Assembly (NCBI RefSeq): GCF_025753855.1
Contig: NZ_JAOWPT010000006.1
Coordinates: 62,001-126,000, forward strand
Length of the DNA: 64,000 nt
Direction of reading: 5' to 3'
Origin: Mesorhizobium sp. ZC-5
GTDB taxonomy: Bacteria > Pseudomonadota > Alphaproteobacteria > Rhizobiales > Rhizobiaceae
Positions 33,816 through 43,121 of the stretch are shown piece after piece (positions within the stretch are counted from its first letter, which is position 1; the number at the start of each line of letters is the position of its first letter). The position numbers and the translations under genes are program-made. A model generated the notes under the pieces. That model did no database searches. It saw only the letters and a list, made by a program, of their open reading frames with translations, and was not told where the DNA came from.

Positions 33816-35147
33816 TCAGCCGCTGTTATCCTGCAGGCGATCGATATCCACGAGAAAGCGCGCGCGGTGCGCGAGCGCGTTCGCGACCGAGTCGGTAAGT
33901 GCGGGCGGAAAGCCTTTCGGCAGCGCGTTGAGGACTTCGGCGAGACGAGGTTCTGCGCTGACGGCGAGATCTTCGAACAGAGCCTTCATCGCCGGCTTGC
34001 CGATGCCGGCAAGGGCCGCCGTCTGCATGAAGTGCCGCGGCATGATGTTATGAATAGCATAGTGCCGGTTCTTGCCGACAGACATGGCCAGCTTGAATTT
34101 CTTGCGCGATATCTGGTTGGCGTCGAGACTGGGCTGCGCTGTCAGCACATCGTAGAGCGGGGTCAGCCGGTAGCGCCCGCCCGGCGTCAGGAAGATGCTG
34201 AAGTTTTTGGCGTGGCCGTCGGTCGCGGCGATCAGCCAGAAAATAACATTCGCCCGCATGAAGGCCATGATGTCTTCATCTGGCGTGTCGCTGCCCTTGA
34301 GCAACTCGATGATCGCAGGCAGGCCGGGGCCGCCATCCGACTGGTATTTGCGTGTCGGCGGTACAGACAGGGCCTGGCAGCAATCCTCCTGCGGCACGCG
34401 CAGGAGGCGGCCGTCGCGCGCCCATAGCCGGTCAAAGCGCTGCACGACAAGCGTGCGCCTGTCCCCGAAATCCGCAATCTCCGCCTTTGCGGCGGGAACG
34501 CCGAAAGCTTCGAGCAACTTCAGGCAAAGATACTCGTTCTCGACGCTGTTCGAGAGGTCGATGCCGTTCGGCAGTTGGCCTATCTGTGGCTTCAGGATGT
34601 GGGTGGTGGCGGTCGTGCCGACCGGCTTGAACCAACACCCATCCTGCCGTAGCAGCGCGGTCTTCTCCTGCGCGCCGGCAATCGAGATGCGGAAGTCCTC
34701 GTCATCATCGAGACCGAGAGGAGCAGCGGCTAAATTCCTGATCATATCCGCCACCTCGAGGTCGCTGACGGGCTTGCCGTCGATCGCGCCGGGACGGCCG
34801 GGGTCGATTCCATCTGGGAGAAACTGCAGCGCCCCGACGCAGTCATGCCCGAGGACTGAGAGCATGCTGTAGGCATCCGTACCATCCGCTCCCACGCGCT
34901 CGGCGACGCGCTTGCGGATGGAGTCGTCGTCGGGAAGCAGGTTGTCGAAGACGTTGATCACGCGCGCGCCGACATAGCGGTCTTCGCGCAAGGGTAGCGA
35001 CAGCGAAACCGGGAAGGTGCCGTGCCAGTCAAGCCATTCCTTTGCATATTGGAAATCAACGGCGCCCGTGGCTTGTCGGCGCAGCACGCCGACAAGCCGA
35101 CCGTTCTGGAAGATGTTGAGCGGAACATGGGCGGGGCGCCTTGCCAT
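33816..35147 (-). CDS. hipA: HipA-family serine/threonine kinase toxin
   Basis: 443 residues. N-terminal couple domain (PLNIFQNGRLVGVLRR, SLSLPLREDRYVGARVINVFDNLLPD), then the kinase with the autophosphorylation-loop motif RISIAGAQEKTALL (about residues 158-171), FDR-type core (VVQRFDRLWARDGRL), the catalytic loop ATDGHAKNFSIFL and metal-binding LTPLYDV. HipA toxins phosphorylate glutamyl-tRNA synthetase or other targets and cause dormancy. ATG 35147 overlaps the hipB stop (TGATG), so toxin and antitoxin are translated together. Confidence 0.93.
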   Translation of the reverse strand: MARRPAHVPLNIFQNGRLVGVLRRQATGAVDFQYAKEWLDWHGTFPVSLSLPLREDRYVGARVINVFDNLLPDDDSIRKRVAERVGADGTDAYSMLSVLGHDCVGALQFLPDGIDPGRPGAIDGKPVSDLEVADMIRNLAAAPLGLDDDEDFRISIAGAQEKTALLRQDGCWFKPVGTTATTHILKPQIGQLPNGIDLSNSVENEYLCLKLLEAFGVPAAKAEIADFGDRRTLVVQRFDRLWARDGRLLRVPQEDCCQALSVPPTRKYQSDGGPGLPAIIELLKGSDTPDEDIMAFMRANVIFWLIAATDGHAKNFSIFLTPGGRYRLTPLYDVLTAQPSLDANQISRKKFKLAMSVGKNRHYAIHNIMPRHFMQTAALAGIGKPAMKALFEDLAVSAEPRLAEVLNALPKGFPPALTDSVANALAHRARFLVDIDRLQDNSG

Positions 35148-35401
35148 CAAAACAGGTCCTCGATATCAGCGGCGCTGCCCTTGCTGCGCGGGCGCACCAC
35201 AAGTTCGAGGCCAAGGGCCGAGAGCGCGGCCATGAGCGTGCGAAGCTGGACGGCAGGTTCCCCAGCTTCAAGGCGGGACACCGTGCCCTGGCGCAGGTGG
35301 ATGTGGGCGCCTACCGCGCCTTGCGTAAGGCCGGCATGCTTGCGAGCCCGGCGCAGGATGGCGCCGAGTTGTTTTTCGTTGCGGGCGATTTGTTCGGTCA
35401 T
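35147..35401 (-). CDS. hipB: HipB-family antitoxin, XRE helix-turn-helix
   Basis: 84 residues from ATG 35401 (GGTTCTCCC region with GGGAG-like complement upstream). Contains an XRE helix-turn-helix: QLGAILRRARKHAGLTQGAVGAHIHLRQGTVSRLEAGEPAVQLRTLMAALSALGLEL, the normal HipB layout, and a short C-terminal tail. It binds its own promoter and neutralises HipA. The frame is open further upstream but that part overlaps the operator repeats. Confidence 0.9.
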   Translation of the reverse strand: MTEQIARNEKQLGAILRRARKHAGLTQGAVGAHIHLRQGTVSRLEAGEPAVQLRTLMAALSALGLELVVRPRSKGSAADIEDLF

Positions 35402-35422
35402 CGGGAGAACCTCCGATACCAA

Positions 35423-35511
35423 TATACGTAATCGCGTATACAAAAGCAATATACTGGTTTGCGTATAAAACAATACTATGCGAATTCGCGTATAATCCAG
35501 ACATATACGCG
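35423..35511. promoter_or_regulatory. hipBA operator with repeated TATACGCG half-sites
   Basis: Half-sites TATACG (35423), CGCGTATA (35433), GCGTATA (35461), CGCGTATA (35487) and TATACGCG (35504) form two inverted pairs and a lone site in 90 bases directly upstream of hipB. This is the expected arrangement for cooperative HipB autoregulation; the region is AT-rich and must also hold the promoter. Confidence 0.75.
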
Positions 35512-35576
35512 ATGCCGTGTGAGTCTCGCCTATAGACAGGGGAGGGTAAACGATACATTGGAACAAAACAGGAAAC

Positions 35577-37685
35577 GTGGTTCTGTCAGGAACCTTCCTC
35601 CAGCCGATTCGCCTCATGTCTGTCGCCTATTTCGAGAACCTGAATATGGAACAGCGCCGCGCGGTGGAGCACGGCGTTGCTATCTCTGACGGAGCAGACG
35701 GCGGCCCGCTTCTGATCATCGCCGGCGCAGGATCGGGAAAGACAAACACGCTGGCTCATCGGGTCGGTCATCTGATTGTCAATGGCGCCGATCCGCGCCG
35801 TATTCTGCTGATGACGTTCTCCAGGCGCGCCGCAAGTGAGATGGCGCAGCGGGTCGAGCGCATCTGCGGCCAGGTCCTGGGTACCAATGCCGGTATCATG
35901 ACGGATGCACTGACCTGGGCCGGCACCTTCCATGGAATTGGTGCACGGCTGTTGCGCCACTACGCCGAGCAGATAGGCCTTGATCCCGCCTTCACCATTC
36001 ATGACCGAGAAGACAGCGCCGACCTGATGAACCTCGCTCGGCACGAGCTTGGCTTTTCCAGGATGGAAAGCCGGTTTCCCACAAAGGCTACCTGTCTCAC
36101 GATATACTCGCGCGCCGTCAATTCAGAACGACCGATCGAGGAGGTTCTTGGCAGCTTCTTTCCGTGGTGTGCGGGCTGGAACAGCCAACTGCGCGCACTG
36201 TTTGCCGCTTACGTGGAAGCCAAGCAGGCGCAGAACGTTCTCGATTACGACGACCTGCTGCTTTACTGGGCGCAGACCGTCAGCGACCCGATGCTTGCCG
36301 ACGATATCGGCGGTCGCTTCGACCATGTACTGGTCGATGAATATCAGGACACCAATCGTCTCCAGGCTTCAATCCTCATGGCTTTGAAACCGGACGGCCG
36401 CGGCCTCACGGTCGTCGGTGACGATGCGCAGTCGATTTATTCGTTCCGTGCAGCCTGCGTGCGCAACATCCTCGATTTCCCGGCTGCGTTCAGCCCCCCC
36501 GCTGCAATTGTGACGCTCGACCGCAACTATCGCTCGACCCAGCCGATCCTTGCCGCAGCCAACGGCGTGATCGAGATGGCGGCAGAGCGGTTCACAAAAA
36601 ACCTTTGGAGCGAACGCCAGTCGGCCGAGCGGCCGCGGATCGTAACCGTGCGCGACGAAACCGAGCAGGCCCGCTACATCGTCCAACAGGTCCTGGAAAA
36701 CCGCGAGGTTGGGACCACGCTGAGGCAGCAGGCAGTGCTCTTCAGGACGTCAAGCCACAGCGGACCACTGGAGGTCGAATTGACCCGGCGAAACATCCCC
36801 TTCGTCAAGTTCGGTGGTCTGAAGTTCCTCGACAGCGCTCATGTAAAGGACATGCTGGCCGTGCTGCGTTTTGCGCAAAACCCGCGCGATCGCGTTGCCG
36901 GTTTCAGGCTAATGCAATTGCTCCCAGGTGTCGGACCAACGTCTGCGCAGCGGATTCTTGATGCGATGACCGACCAGCCGGAACCATTGAGAGCGTTGAC
37001 CGGAATGCCAATGCCTCCCCGCGTCGGCGATAGCTGGCAAGGGTTTGTCGACATGCTTGAGCAACTTCGCTCGGGCAAGGCCGGATGGCCGGCAGAGATC
37101 GAGCAGGCGCGACGCTGGTATGAGCCACATCTCGAACGCATCCACGAGGATGCAACAGTCCGCAAGGCCGATCTCGTCCAGCTTGAGCAGATCGCGGCGG
37201 GATATCCGTCTCGCGAACGGTTTCTGACCGAGCTGACGCTGGATCCGCCCACTGCTACGAGCGATCAATCAGGTATTCCAAATCTGGACGAGGACTATCT
37301 GATCCTCTCGACGATCCATTCCGCTAAGGGGCAGGAGTGGAAGTCCGTGTTCGTGCTCAACACGGTGGATGGGTGCATTCCTTCGGATTTGGGTGTCGGC
37401 ACCACAGCCGACCAGGAGGAGGAACGGCGCCTGTTATATGTTGCCATGACGCGGGCGAAGGACAGCCTGCACCTCATCACGCCACAGCGCTTCTTCACGC
37501 ATGGTCAGAACGCGCGAGGCGATAGGCATGTCTATGCAGCCCGCACCCGCTTTATCCCGGCCAGCCTGCTGGAGCTTTTCGAGTGTTGTGCGTGGCCAGT
37601 CGTTGCAGTCGGCCAGACCGCGCGGTCGGATGTCCGGCAGCCTCGACTTGACGTCCGCGCGCAGATGCGGGGGATGTGGCGGTAA
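35577..37685 (+). CDS. UvrD/PcrA-like superfamily 1 DNA helicase
   Basis: 702 residues (GTG 35577; ATG 35616 is the main alternative). All SF1A helicase motifs are present: Walker A AGAGSGKTNTLAHR, Ia TFSRRAASEM, II VDEYQDTN, III GDDAQSIYSFR, IV LDRNYRS, V STIHSAKGQEWKSVFVL and VI VAMTRAKDSLHL. A 3'-5' helicase, shorter than housekeeping UvrD, so probably an accessory repair or island-borne helicase. It is divergent from hipBA across the operator region and ends in noncoding or decayed sequence. Confidence 0.92.
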   Translation: MVLSGTFLQPIRLMSVAYFENLNMEQRRAVEHGVAISDGADGGPLLIIAGAGSGKTNTLAHRVGHLIVNGADPRRILLMTFSRRAASEMAQRVERICGQVLGTNAGIMTDALTWAGTFHGIGARLLRHYAEQIGLDPAFTIHDREDSADLMNLARHELGFSRMESRFPTKATCLTIYSRAVNSERPIEEVLGSFFPWCAGWNSQLRALFAAYVEAKQAQNVLDYDDLLLYWAQTVSDPMLADDIGGRFDHVLVDEYQDTNRLQASILMALKPDGRGLTVVGDDAQSIYSFRAACVRNILDFPAAFSPPAAIVTLDRNYRSTQPILAAANGVIEMAAERFTKNLWSERQSAERPRIVTVRDETEQARYIVQQVLENREVGTTLRQQAVLFRTSSHSGPLEVELTRRNIPFVKFGGLKFLDSAHVKDMLAVLRFAQNPRDRVAGFRLMQLLPGVGPTSAQRILDAMTDQPEPLRALTGMPMPPRVGDSWQGFVDMLEQLRSGKAGWPAEIEQARRWYEPHLERIHEDATVRKADLVQLEQIAAGYPSRERFLTELTLDPPTATSDQSGIPNLDEDYLILSTIHSAKGQEWKSVFVLNTVDGCIPSDLGVGTTADQEEERRLLYVAMTRAKDSLHLITPQRFFTHGQNARGDRHVYAARTRFIPASLLELFECCAWPVVAVGQTARSDVRQPRLDVRAQMRGMWR

Positions 37686-37862
37686 AGAAGACGCGTTTGA
37701 TCCGGCGGCTCCTGATCGTTGCATTCCGTGTTTCAGGATGAGCAAGGATCGTCAAGCTCTTGACCAGCTGGGTGGTGTATTCCCGTTCTTGGGCTGGCAA
37801 AAAGGCTCAGGGTTACCGATGCGGTGGTGTTGAGGCAAAGGCCGTCTGGGATTTATGTCCAT
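37686..37862. other. Short noncoding interval after the helicase
   Basis: No supported gene, repeat or RNA. Separates the helicase from the protein fragment on the other strand. Confidence 0.35.
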
Positions 37863-38099
37863 CAGAGGGGCAAGTTCGCCTTTTCAATCGCGACAAACAC
37901 GCTGGCCCAGCGAAGCTGATGGGTTCGCGCTGCAGTGACGGCGGCGGCGAGCACCGGACATTCTCCCTCCGCCGGCATGGCTTCACGCAGGTCCGGCTGG
38001 TGGCTGCGCAGGATATTCACCGCCTCGGGGAAGCATGCCAGTGTGGTCTTCGCAGACGCTGCCTTTGCGACACAACCGTGAACGCTAAATCTCCACCAC
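37863..38099 (-). pseudogene. Truncated gene, C-terminal ~75 codons, family unknown
   Basis: A minus-strand frame without start codon but with clear protein character: ASAKTTLACFPEAVNILRSH then QPDLREAMPAEGECPVLAAAV and THQLRWASVFVAIEKANLPL, stop at 37863. A TAG closes the frame at 38100. It looks like the C-terminal end of a small soluble rhizobial protein; I cannot name it. Confidence 0.45.
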
Positions 38100-38280
38100 T
38101 AACGAATGTCGAAGTCGTCTGCCGCCGTATATCCTCCAACCCCAACGGCCTGACAGTAAGAGGGAAAAGACTCGGTGATAGGCGAGACTTGAGTAAATTC
38201 AGGTCGGAGTGCCCCCTTCGCACGACACAAGGACGAGACCTCTTTCATGCACGGGCGATCCGACAAACGATCAGATCGCT

Positions 38281-38568
38281 ATGGCAAAGTTAGGTGACAA
38301 CGGCAGGAAAGGAATCGCGGCGTGTCAATCGCAGTCGCAAGCGCAAGGCTTTTCCCGTCTCATCTCCACATTAAGGCAGCGGCCGTCATCACTGGATGCT
38401 GGCAATTGTGAATGCAACATCAGTGGGGAATCCGTCGAGACGAGCGTCCCCGACCAGCCCAATAGTCATCCGACCAATCTTCCAGATGATTTTCAGCGGC
38501 GACTGATGGTCTCGCTTGCAAAGCGAGCCGCCCGCGAGGACTATGAGCGATCATTGCGCGAGGGATAA
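38281..38568 (+). CDS. Possible small gene directly upstream of the recombinase
   Basis: 95 codons from ATG 38281; the stop TAA is three bases before the recombinase ATG, so translation could be coupled. The C-terminal third (DDFQRRLMVSLAKRAAREDYERSLREG) looks like real helical protein, the first part is Ser/Gln-rich and less convincing. May be a short accessory protein of the recombinase module or a fragment. Confidence 0.4.
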   Translation: MAKLGDNGRKGIAACQSQSQAQGFSRLISTLRQRPSSLDAGNCECNISGESVETSVPDQPNSHPTNLPDDFQRRLMVSLAKRAAREDYERSLREG

Positions 38569-38571
38569 CAT

Positions 38572-40263
38572 ATGGCACGCGCCGCGATTTATGCTCGTTT
38601 CTCAACAAACCTCCAATCCGATCGCTCCATTGACGATCAGGTGACGCTCTGCCGCGCCTATGCAATCCAGAACGGCTATGACGTTGCGAAAGTCTACATG
38701 GATGCGGCCAAGTCTGGCGCGTCCATGCACAATCGCGACGGCATCCGCGACCTGATGGCTGACGCCATGATGGGCCAGTTCGAGGTCGTGATTGTTGAGG
38801 CTCTGGACCGCTTGTCGCGCGACATGGAAGACCTCGCCGGAATCAGCAAGCGGCTAAAGTTTTTGGATATCGATCTCGTCGGTGTCCATGACGGGAAGGC
38901 GAGCACGGTCACCGTTGGCCTTCGCGGGCTCGTCGGCCAATTGTTTCGGGAGGACAACGCGCACAAGGTTCGGCGCGGCCTAGCCGGGCGCGTGGCACAG
39001 GGACTTTCTGGAGGCGGGCAGGCTTATGGTTACCGGCCCGATCCGCTGAGCAAGGGTAAGATGTTGATCGTTGAAGATGAGGCCGAAGTCATCCGTCGTG
39101 TTTTTCGCGAATACGCCGATGGCCTATCGCCCCGCCAAATCGCTTACGGCCTGAACAAGGACCGTGTCGCACCGCCGCGGGACGGCGAGCGTTGGAACGC
39201 TTCCACGATCATCGGTTCTGCCAAACGCGCCAACGGTATCCTGCATAACAGTCTCTATGTCGGCATACGCACCTGGAATCGGGTCACGATGATAAAGGAC
39301 CCAGACACGGGCAGGCGCGTAAGCAGGCCAAATCCTGAAAGTGAATGGAAGCGAGTACATGTTTCAGAGCTTCGCATTGTTCCGCAAGACCTATGGGAGC
39401 TCGCGCAAGGTGCACGCCGGCAGCGTGTCACGCCAGAAGTCGCTTCAAAAATGCGTAGGCCGAAGCGGCTCCTGTCGGGTCTGTTAAAGTGCGGTGCGTG
39501 CGGCGCGGGAATGTCTACCATGGGAGCCGACAAAACCGGAAGGGTTCGGGTCCGATGCACCGCTGCACATGAGAGTGGGACGTGTCCGGACCCTCGCACC
39601 TTCTATCTCGATACGGTCGAAAAATTAGTAGTTGGAAGCCTCGTAGCCAAACTGCGTTCGCACGAGAATCTGGCGACCTACATCGCCGCTTATCAGGAGG
39701 AGCGGCAACGGCTGATCGGCGACAAAGCGGCGAAGCGCATCAAGTTTGAGCGCGACTTAGAAGTCGCCAAACGGGAAATGTCCCGCATCGTCGATCAGAT
39801 TGCCAAGGGCATTGTGGAAGGTGAGGAAGTGGCCGATGAGATCAAGGCCATCCGGGAGCGCCGGAAGGGCATTGAAGCCGAACTGGCGGTGCAGCCCGAA
39901 GTCGAGAAAGCCGTGACTTTTCTACCAGCCGCAGCGCAACGATTCGAACGCGCGATGCGCGACTTGCACGAAGCATTCAGGGCGGGTGGAGTCGCGGGGA
40001 TCAGCGAAAGCGCTGGTTTCCTTAGGGAAATCGTGTCTACGGCCACGCTCTTCCGCAAGGGAGACGGAACCGGCGTCGAGGTCGAGGTTAGAGGCCACTT
40101 AAAAGGCCTCCTTTCCAGTCAAACTACTGCAAAGACTGGTGAGGGGATTGATGGGCGCCGAGGACCGCTACAAACGGTCCCCGCCACGAACATAGCCCGC
40201 ACAAAGTTGTGGGGATCGATGGTAGCGGGAGAGGGACTTGAACCCCCGACCCCAGGATTATGA
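38572..40263 (+). CDS. Large serine recombinase (site-specific integrase)
   Basis: 563 residues. N-terminal resolvase domain with the nucleophile serine in AIYARFSTNLQSDRS (Ser 11), the DRLSRD motif (about residue 79) and E-helix; then a recombinase domain (GYRPDPLSKGKML ... YADGLSPRQIAYGLN) and a zinc ribbon CGACGAGMS ... RCTAAHESGTCPD, followed by a coiled-coil region (REMSRIVDQIAKG to RRKGIEAEL). Such enzymes integrate and excise mobile elements without host factors. The final codons (VAGEGLEPPTPGL) are read from the complement of the tRNA-Met 3' end, so the element is inserted at or next to that tRNA. Confidence 0.9.
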   Translation: MARAAIYARFSTNLQSDRSIDDQVTLCRAYAIQNGYDVAKVYMDAAKSGASMHNRDGIRDLMADAMMGQFEVVIVEALDRLSRDMEDLAGISKRLKFLDIDLVGVHDGKASTVTVGLRGLVGQLFREDNAHKVRRGLAGRVAQGLSGGGQAYGYRPDPLSKGKMLIVEDEAEVIRRVFREYADGLSPRQIAYGLNKDRVAPPRDGERWNASTIIGSAKRANGILHNSLYVGIRTWNRVTMIKDPDTGRRVSRPNPESEWKRVHVSELRIVPQDLWELAQGARRQRVTPEVASKMRRPKRLLSGLLKCGACGAGMSTMGADKTGRVRVRCTAAHESGTCPDPRTFYLDTVEKLVVGSLVAKLRSHENLATYIAAYQEERQRLIGDKAAKRIKFERDLEVAKREMSRIVDQIAKGIVEGEEVADEIKAIRERRKGIEAELAVQPEVEKAVTFLPAAAQRFERAMRDLHEAFRAGGVAGISESAGFLREIVSTATLFRKGDGTGVEVEVRGHLKGLLSSQTTAKTGEGIDGRRGPLQTVPATNIARTKLWGSMVAGEGLEPPTPGL

Positions 40264-40296
40264 TTCCCGTGCTCTAACCAACTGAGCTACCCCGCC
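40220..40296 (-). tRNA. tRNA-Met (anticodon CAT)
   Basis: 77 bases with a CCA end. 5' GGCGGGG pairs with the acceptor 3' arm, D-arm AGCTCAGTTGGTTAGAGC, anticodon loop ATCATAA with anticodon CAT, T-arm GGGGGTTCAAGTCCC. The elongator-type acceptor stem (G1-C72 paired) argues against initiator tRNA. Overlaps the last 44 bases of the serine recombinase gene on the other strand. Confidence 0.93.
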
Positions 40297-40515
40297 ATCC
40301 GGTCAACGCTGCGTCGGTTGAGCCGCGAGATTGCCGCGGGCCCACCGGCCAGCGCCGAGGTCGCGCGGATATAAGGTTGCGATGCCAAAGCTGTCAAGCG
40401 TTGTAAGAGGCGGTTCCGGCGACAAGATGCCGGTTCCCCGGCACGCAGCCGCGCGGGGTTGAGTTCCATCCTCCGCATCGTTATGTCTCCGCCACGCATT
40501 TTGGTTATGGGATTG

Positions 40516-41469
40516 ATGAAACCGCGCATCGCCGTTCTTGGTTGCGGCTATTGGGGCAGCAACCACATCCGCACGCTCAAGTCGCTTGGCGTTCTTCACG
40601 CGGTCTCCGACGCCAACCGTGCGCGCGCCGAGGGTTTCGCCAGCGAGCAGGAATGCCTGGCGATCGATCCTGACGAGATTTTCTCTCGCTCCGACGTCGA
40701 TGCCATCGTGATGGCGCTGCCGCCGCAGTTCCACGCGGAATGCGCCATCAAGGCGGTCGAAAACGGCAAGGACGTGCTTGTCGAGAAGCCGATCGCCCTT
40801 ACGGTGGACGATGCCAAGCGCGCGGTGGCGGCGGCGGAAGCAAACAAGCGCATCTTCATGGTCGGCCACGTGTTGCGCTTCCATCCCGCCTTCGAGAAGC
40901 TCAAGCAGCTGATCGACAGCGGTGAACTCGGCGAGATCAAATACATCCACTCGCACCGGCTGGGGCTCGGAAAGTTTCATACCGAAAACGACGCGCTGTG
41001 GGACCTGGCGCCGCACGATCTGTCGATGATCCTTGCCATCACGGGCACAGAGCCGGTCGAGATTCGGGGCGAGGGCGCAGCACTGCTCGACCACCTCAGC
41101 GATTTCGCGCATCTCCACATGCGCTTTCCCAATGGGCTGAGAAGCCATCTTTTCACGTCACGGCTCAACCCCTACCGCGAACGCCGGCTGACGGTGGTCG
41201 GCACCAAGGCGATGGCGGTGTTCGACGACGTCGAGCCGTGGGATCGCAAGCTCGCCGTCTACCGTCACGCTGTATGGCAGGACAGCGGCCAGTGGGCGTT
41301 CACCCAGAATGAGCCGTCCTATCTGCCGGTCGAGGAAGGCATGCCGCTGACGCGCGAACTGCAGCATTTCCTGTCGTGCATCGAGACCCGCGAGCCGCCG
41401 CGCACCAGCGGCGAGGAAGGCATTTCCGTGCTTCAGATACTGACCGCGGGCACCGTCATGCACGACTGA
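40516..41469 (+). CDS. Gfo/Idh/MocA-family oxidoreductase
   Basis: NAD(P)-dependent sugar dehydrogenase-type enzyme, 317 residues. Rossmann start MKPRIAVLGCGYWGSNHIRTLKSLG with the G-x-G-x-x-G variant, then the EKPIALTVDDAKRAVAAAE motif (Lys about 95, catalytic in the family) and the H-x-x-D-type DLAPHDLSMILAI. The closest general type is the UDP-hexuronic acid 3-dehydrogenase/WlbA-like group, so surface polysaccharide precursor synthesis is possible. ATG 40507 (MGLMKPR) is an alternative start. It is followed by a palindromic repeat. Confidence 0.85.
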   Translation: MKPRIAVLGCGYWGSNHIRTLKSLGVLHAVSDANRARAEGFASEQECLAIDPDEIFSRSDVDAIVMALPPQFHAECAIKAVENGKDVLVEKPIALTVDDAKRAVAAAEANKRIFMVGHVLRFHPAFEKLKQLIDSGELGEIKYIHSHRLGLGKFHTENDALWDLAPHDLSMILAITGTEPVEIRGEGAALLDHLSDFAHLHMRFPNGLRSHLFTSRLNPYRERRLTVVGTKAMAVFDDVEPWDRKLAVYRHAVWQDSGQWAFTQNEPSYLPVEEGMPLTRELQHFLSCIETREPPRTSGEEGISVLQILTAGTVMHD

Positions 41470-41490
41470 CCGGTCGCGGTCAGCCTTCAG

Positions 41491-41597
41491 CTAATGCATG
41501 TCGCCCGAAAGTGTCCTCGGTTTCGGATAACGACATGCATCAAATCAAAGAATCTGAAGCGCAGCCGCCGAATCCTGTTCGGCGCGACGCGCTTTAG
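41491..41597. repeat. Intergenic palindromic repeat, full copy A
   Basis: Starts TAATGCATGTCGCCCGA and returns as CGACATGCATCA, giving a 12-bp stem with an inner CCGAAA/TTTCGG pairing; the second half (AAGCGC ... GCGCGACGCGCTT) is another hairpin. Copy B is at 62813-62917, and the first ~20 bases recur at 45955-45975. Confidence 0.85.
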
Positions 41598-41612
41598 AAT
41601 GAACCTTTTCGA

Positions 41613-42803
41613 TCATTCCGCCGGAATGTGCGCGGGCATCGCCGCCAGCCGGCTGAGCATCGCCTCCGCTTCGGCGCCCCGCTCGGAGCGCTCGATGAAG
41701 CCGCCGCCGAACACGCGCGCCTCGTCTCCGTCATCGTCGTAGAGGACGCAGGCCTGGCCGGGCGCAATGCCGGATTCGCCGTCCACCAGTTCGACCCATG
41801 CGCGGCCGGCATGCTGGTGCAGCACCGCGGGCCGCGGCGGCCGCGTCGAACGCACCTTGGCGAACAGTTCGAGCCCTTCTGCGGGAATATCCTTCAGGCT
41901 GACATCGCCCAGCCAGTTCATGGCGCGCAGGAAGATCTTGTGGGTCTCCAGCGCTTCGCGCGGACCGACGACGACGCGGGCGCGCTCGGCGTCGAGATGC
42001 ACGACATAGAGCGGCTCGCCCGACGCAATGCCGATGCCGCGCCGCTGACCGATCGTGTAGCGCAAGATGCCCTCATGGCGGCCAAGCACGCGGCCGTCGA
42101 TATGGACGATGTCGCCCGGAGAGGCCGCCTGCGGCTTCAGCTTGGCGATGATGTCCGAATACTTGCCCTGCGGCACGAAGCAGATGTCCTGGCTGTCGGC
42201 CTTCGCGGCGACGGTGAGGCCCATTTCCTCGGCCACCGCACGCACGGCCGGCTTCGACATGCCGCCGAGGGGAAAGCGCAGGTAGTCGATCTGTTCCTGG
42301 GTGGTGGCAAACAGGAAGTAGCTCTGGTCGCGGTCGGCGTCGACCGGGCGATAGAGCGCCCGGTGCGCACCGATGGCGCGGCTGCGAATATAATGGCCGG
42401 TGGCCAGCGCGTCGGCGCCGAGCTCGCGGGCGGTGGCGAGCAGATCGGCGAACTTGACGGTCTGGTTGCACGACACGCAAGGGATCGGCGTCTCGCCCGA
42501 GACGTAGCTTTCGGCGAACGGGTCGATCACCGCCTTGCGGAAGCGCTCCTCGTAATCGAGCACGTAGTGCGGGATGCCGAGCGTTTCGGCGACACGCTGC
42601 GCGTCGGCGATGTCCTGGCCGGCGCAGCAGGAGCCGGTGCGATGGGTAGCCGCGCCATGATCGTAGAGCTGCAGCGTCACGCCGACGACATCGTAGCCCT
42701 CGCGCTTCAAAAGGCCGGCAACGACGGACGAATCGACACCGCCCGACATCGCAACGACGATGCGGGTCTCTTCAGGGCGTCCCGGAAGGTCCAGGCTGTT
42801 CAT
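41613..42803 (-). CDS. mnmA: tRNA-specific 2-thiouridylase
   Basis: Transfers sulfur to U34 of tRNAs for Lys, Glu and Gln. 396 residues. PP-loop [17 protein letters not shown] at the N-terminus, the first catalytic Cys in [13 protein letters not shown] (about residue 109), the second in [14 protein letters not shown] (about 210) and a C-terminal barrel with GQRRGIGI and [11 protein letters not shown]. Start ATG 42803. Stand-alone, between two plus-strand genes, as often in Rhizobiales. Confidence 0.95.
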   Translation of the reverse strand: MNSLDLPGRPEETRIVVAMSGGVDSSVVAGLLKREGYDVVGVTLQLYDHGAATHRTGSCCAGQDIADAQRVAETLGIPHYVLDYEERFRKAVIDPFAESYVSGETPIPCVSCNQTVKFADLLATARELGADALATGHYIRSRAIGAHRALYRPVDADRDQSYFLFATTQEQIDYLRFPLGGMSKPAVRAVAEEMGLTVAAKADSQDICFVPQGKYSDIIAKLKPQAASPGDIVHIDGRVLGRHEGILRYTIGQRRGIGIASGEPLYVVHLDAERARVVVGPREALETHKIFLRAMNWLGDVSLKDIPAEGLELFAKVRSTRPPRPAVLHQHAGRAWVELVDGESGIAPGQACVLYDDDGDEARVFGGGFIERSERGAEAEAMLSRLAAMPAHIPAE

Positions 42804-43121
42804 GATCTCAAATTTCCGCGGTTCGGAGTCCGGGCTTCATGCCAATGCCGGCAATATAGGTCAAGCGCCGGGGAAGCGCCACCATTGCGGGAAAGCCAAT
42901 GGCGGTGACCGATCGGACCAGCGCTTCCGGCGGTTGCAAGGGATCGCTTGCCCAGCGAACGGTTGCATAAAAACTGAATTGAAATGGAACATGAATGCTA
43001 ACAGCCGCTTCACTATCCTTAACTATCATTACCTTTCGCTTACCAAGCGCTTAGGCAATTTTTAAAGCCATCGCGTTATGGTGAACGTGATTGGGTCTTT
43101 GAGTTTTGTGTAGAGAGTAGA
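42804..43121. other. Intergenic region upstream of sciP
   Basis: About 320 bases between divergent mnmA and sciP. The right half is AT-rich and contains TTAACTATCATTACC and CTTACC elements that recall CtrA half-sites; no GANTC site was seen. No gene supported. Confidence 0.45.

Noticed and set aside
35423-35511. Repeated TATACGCG units considered as a CRISPR or origin iteron array
   Set aside because: Units are short, in both orientations, with uneven spacing and no spacers, and lie directly upstream of hipB; an operator explains them better.
41628-42908. 426-codon plus-strand frame opposite mnmA
   Set aside because: Antisense shadow; mnmA has all catalytic motifs on the minus strand.
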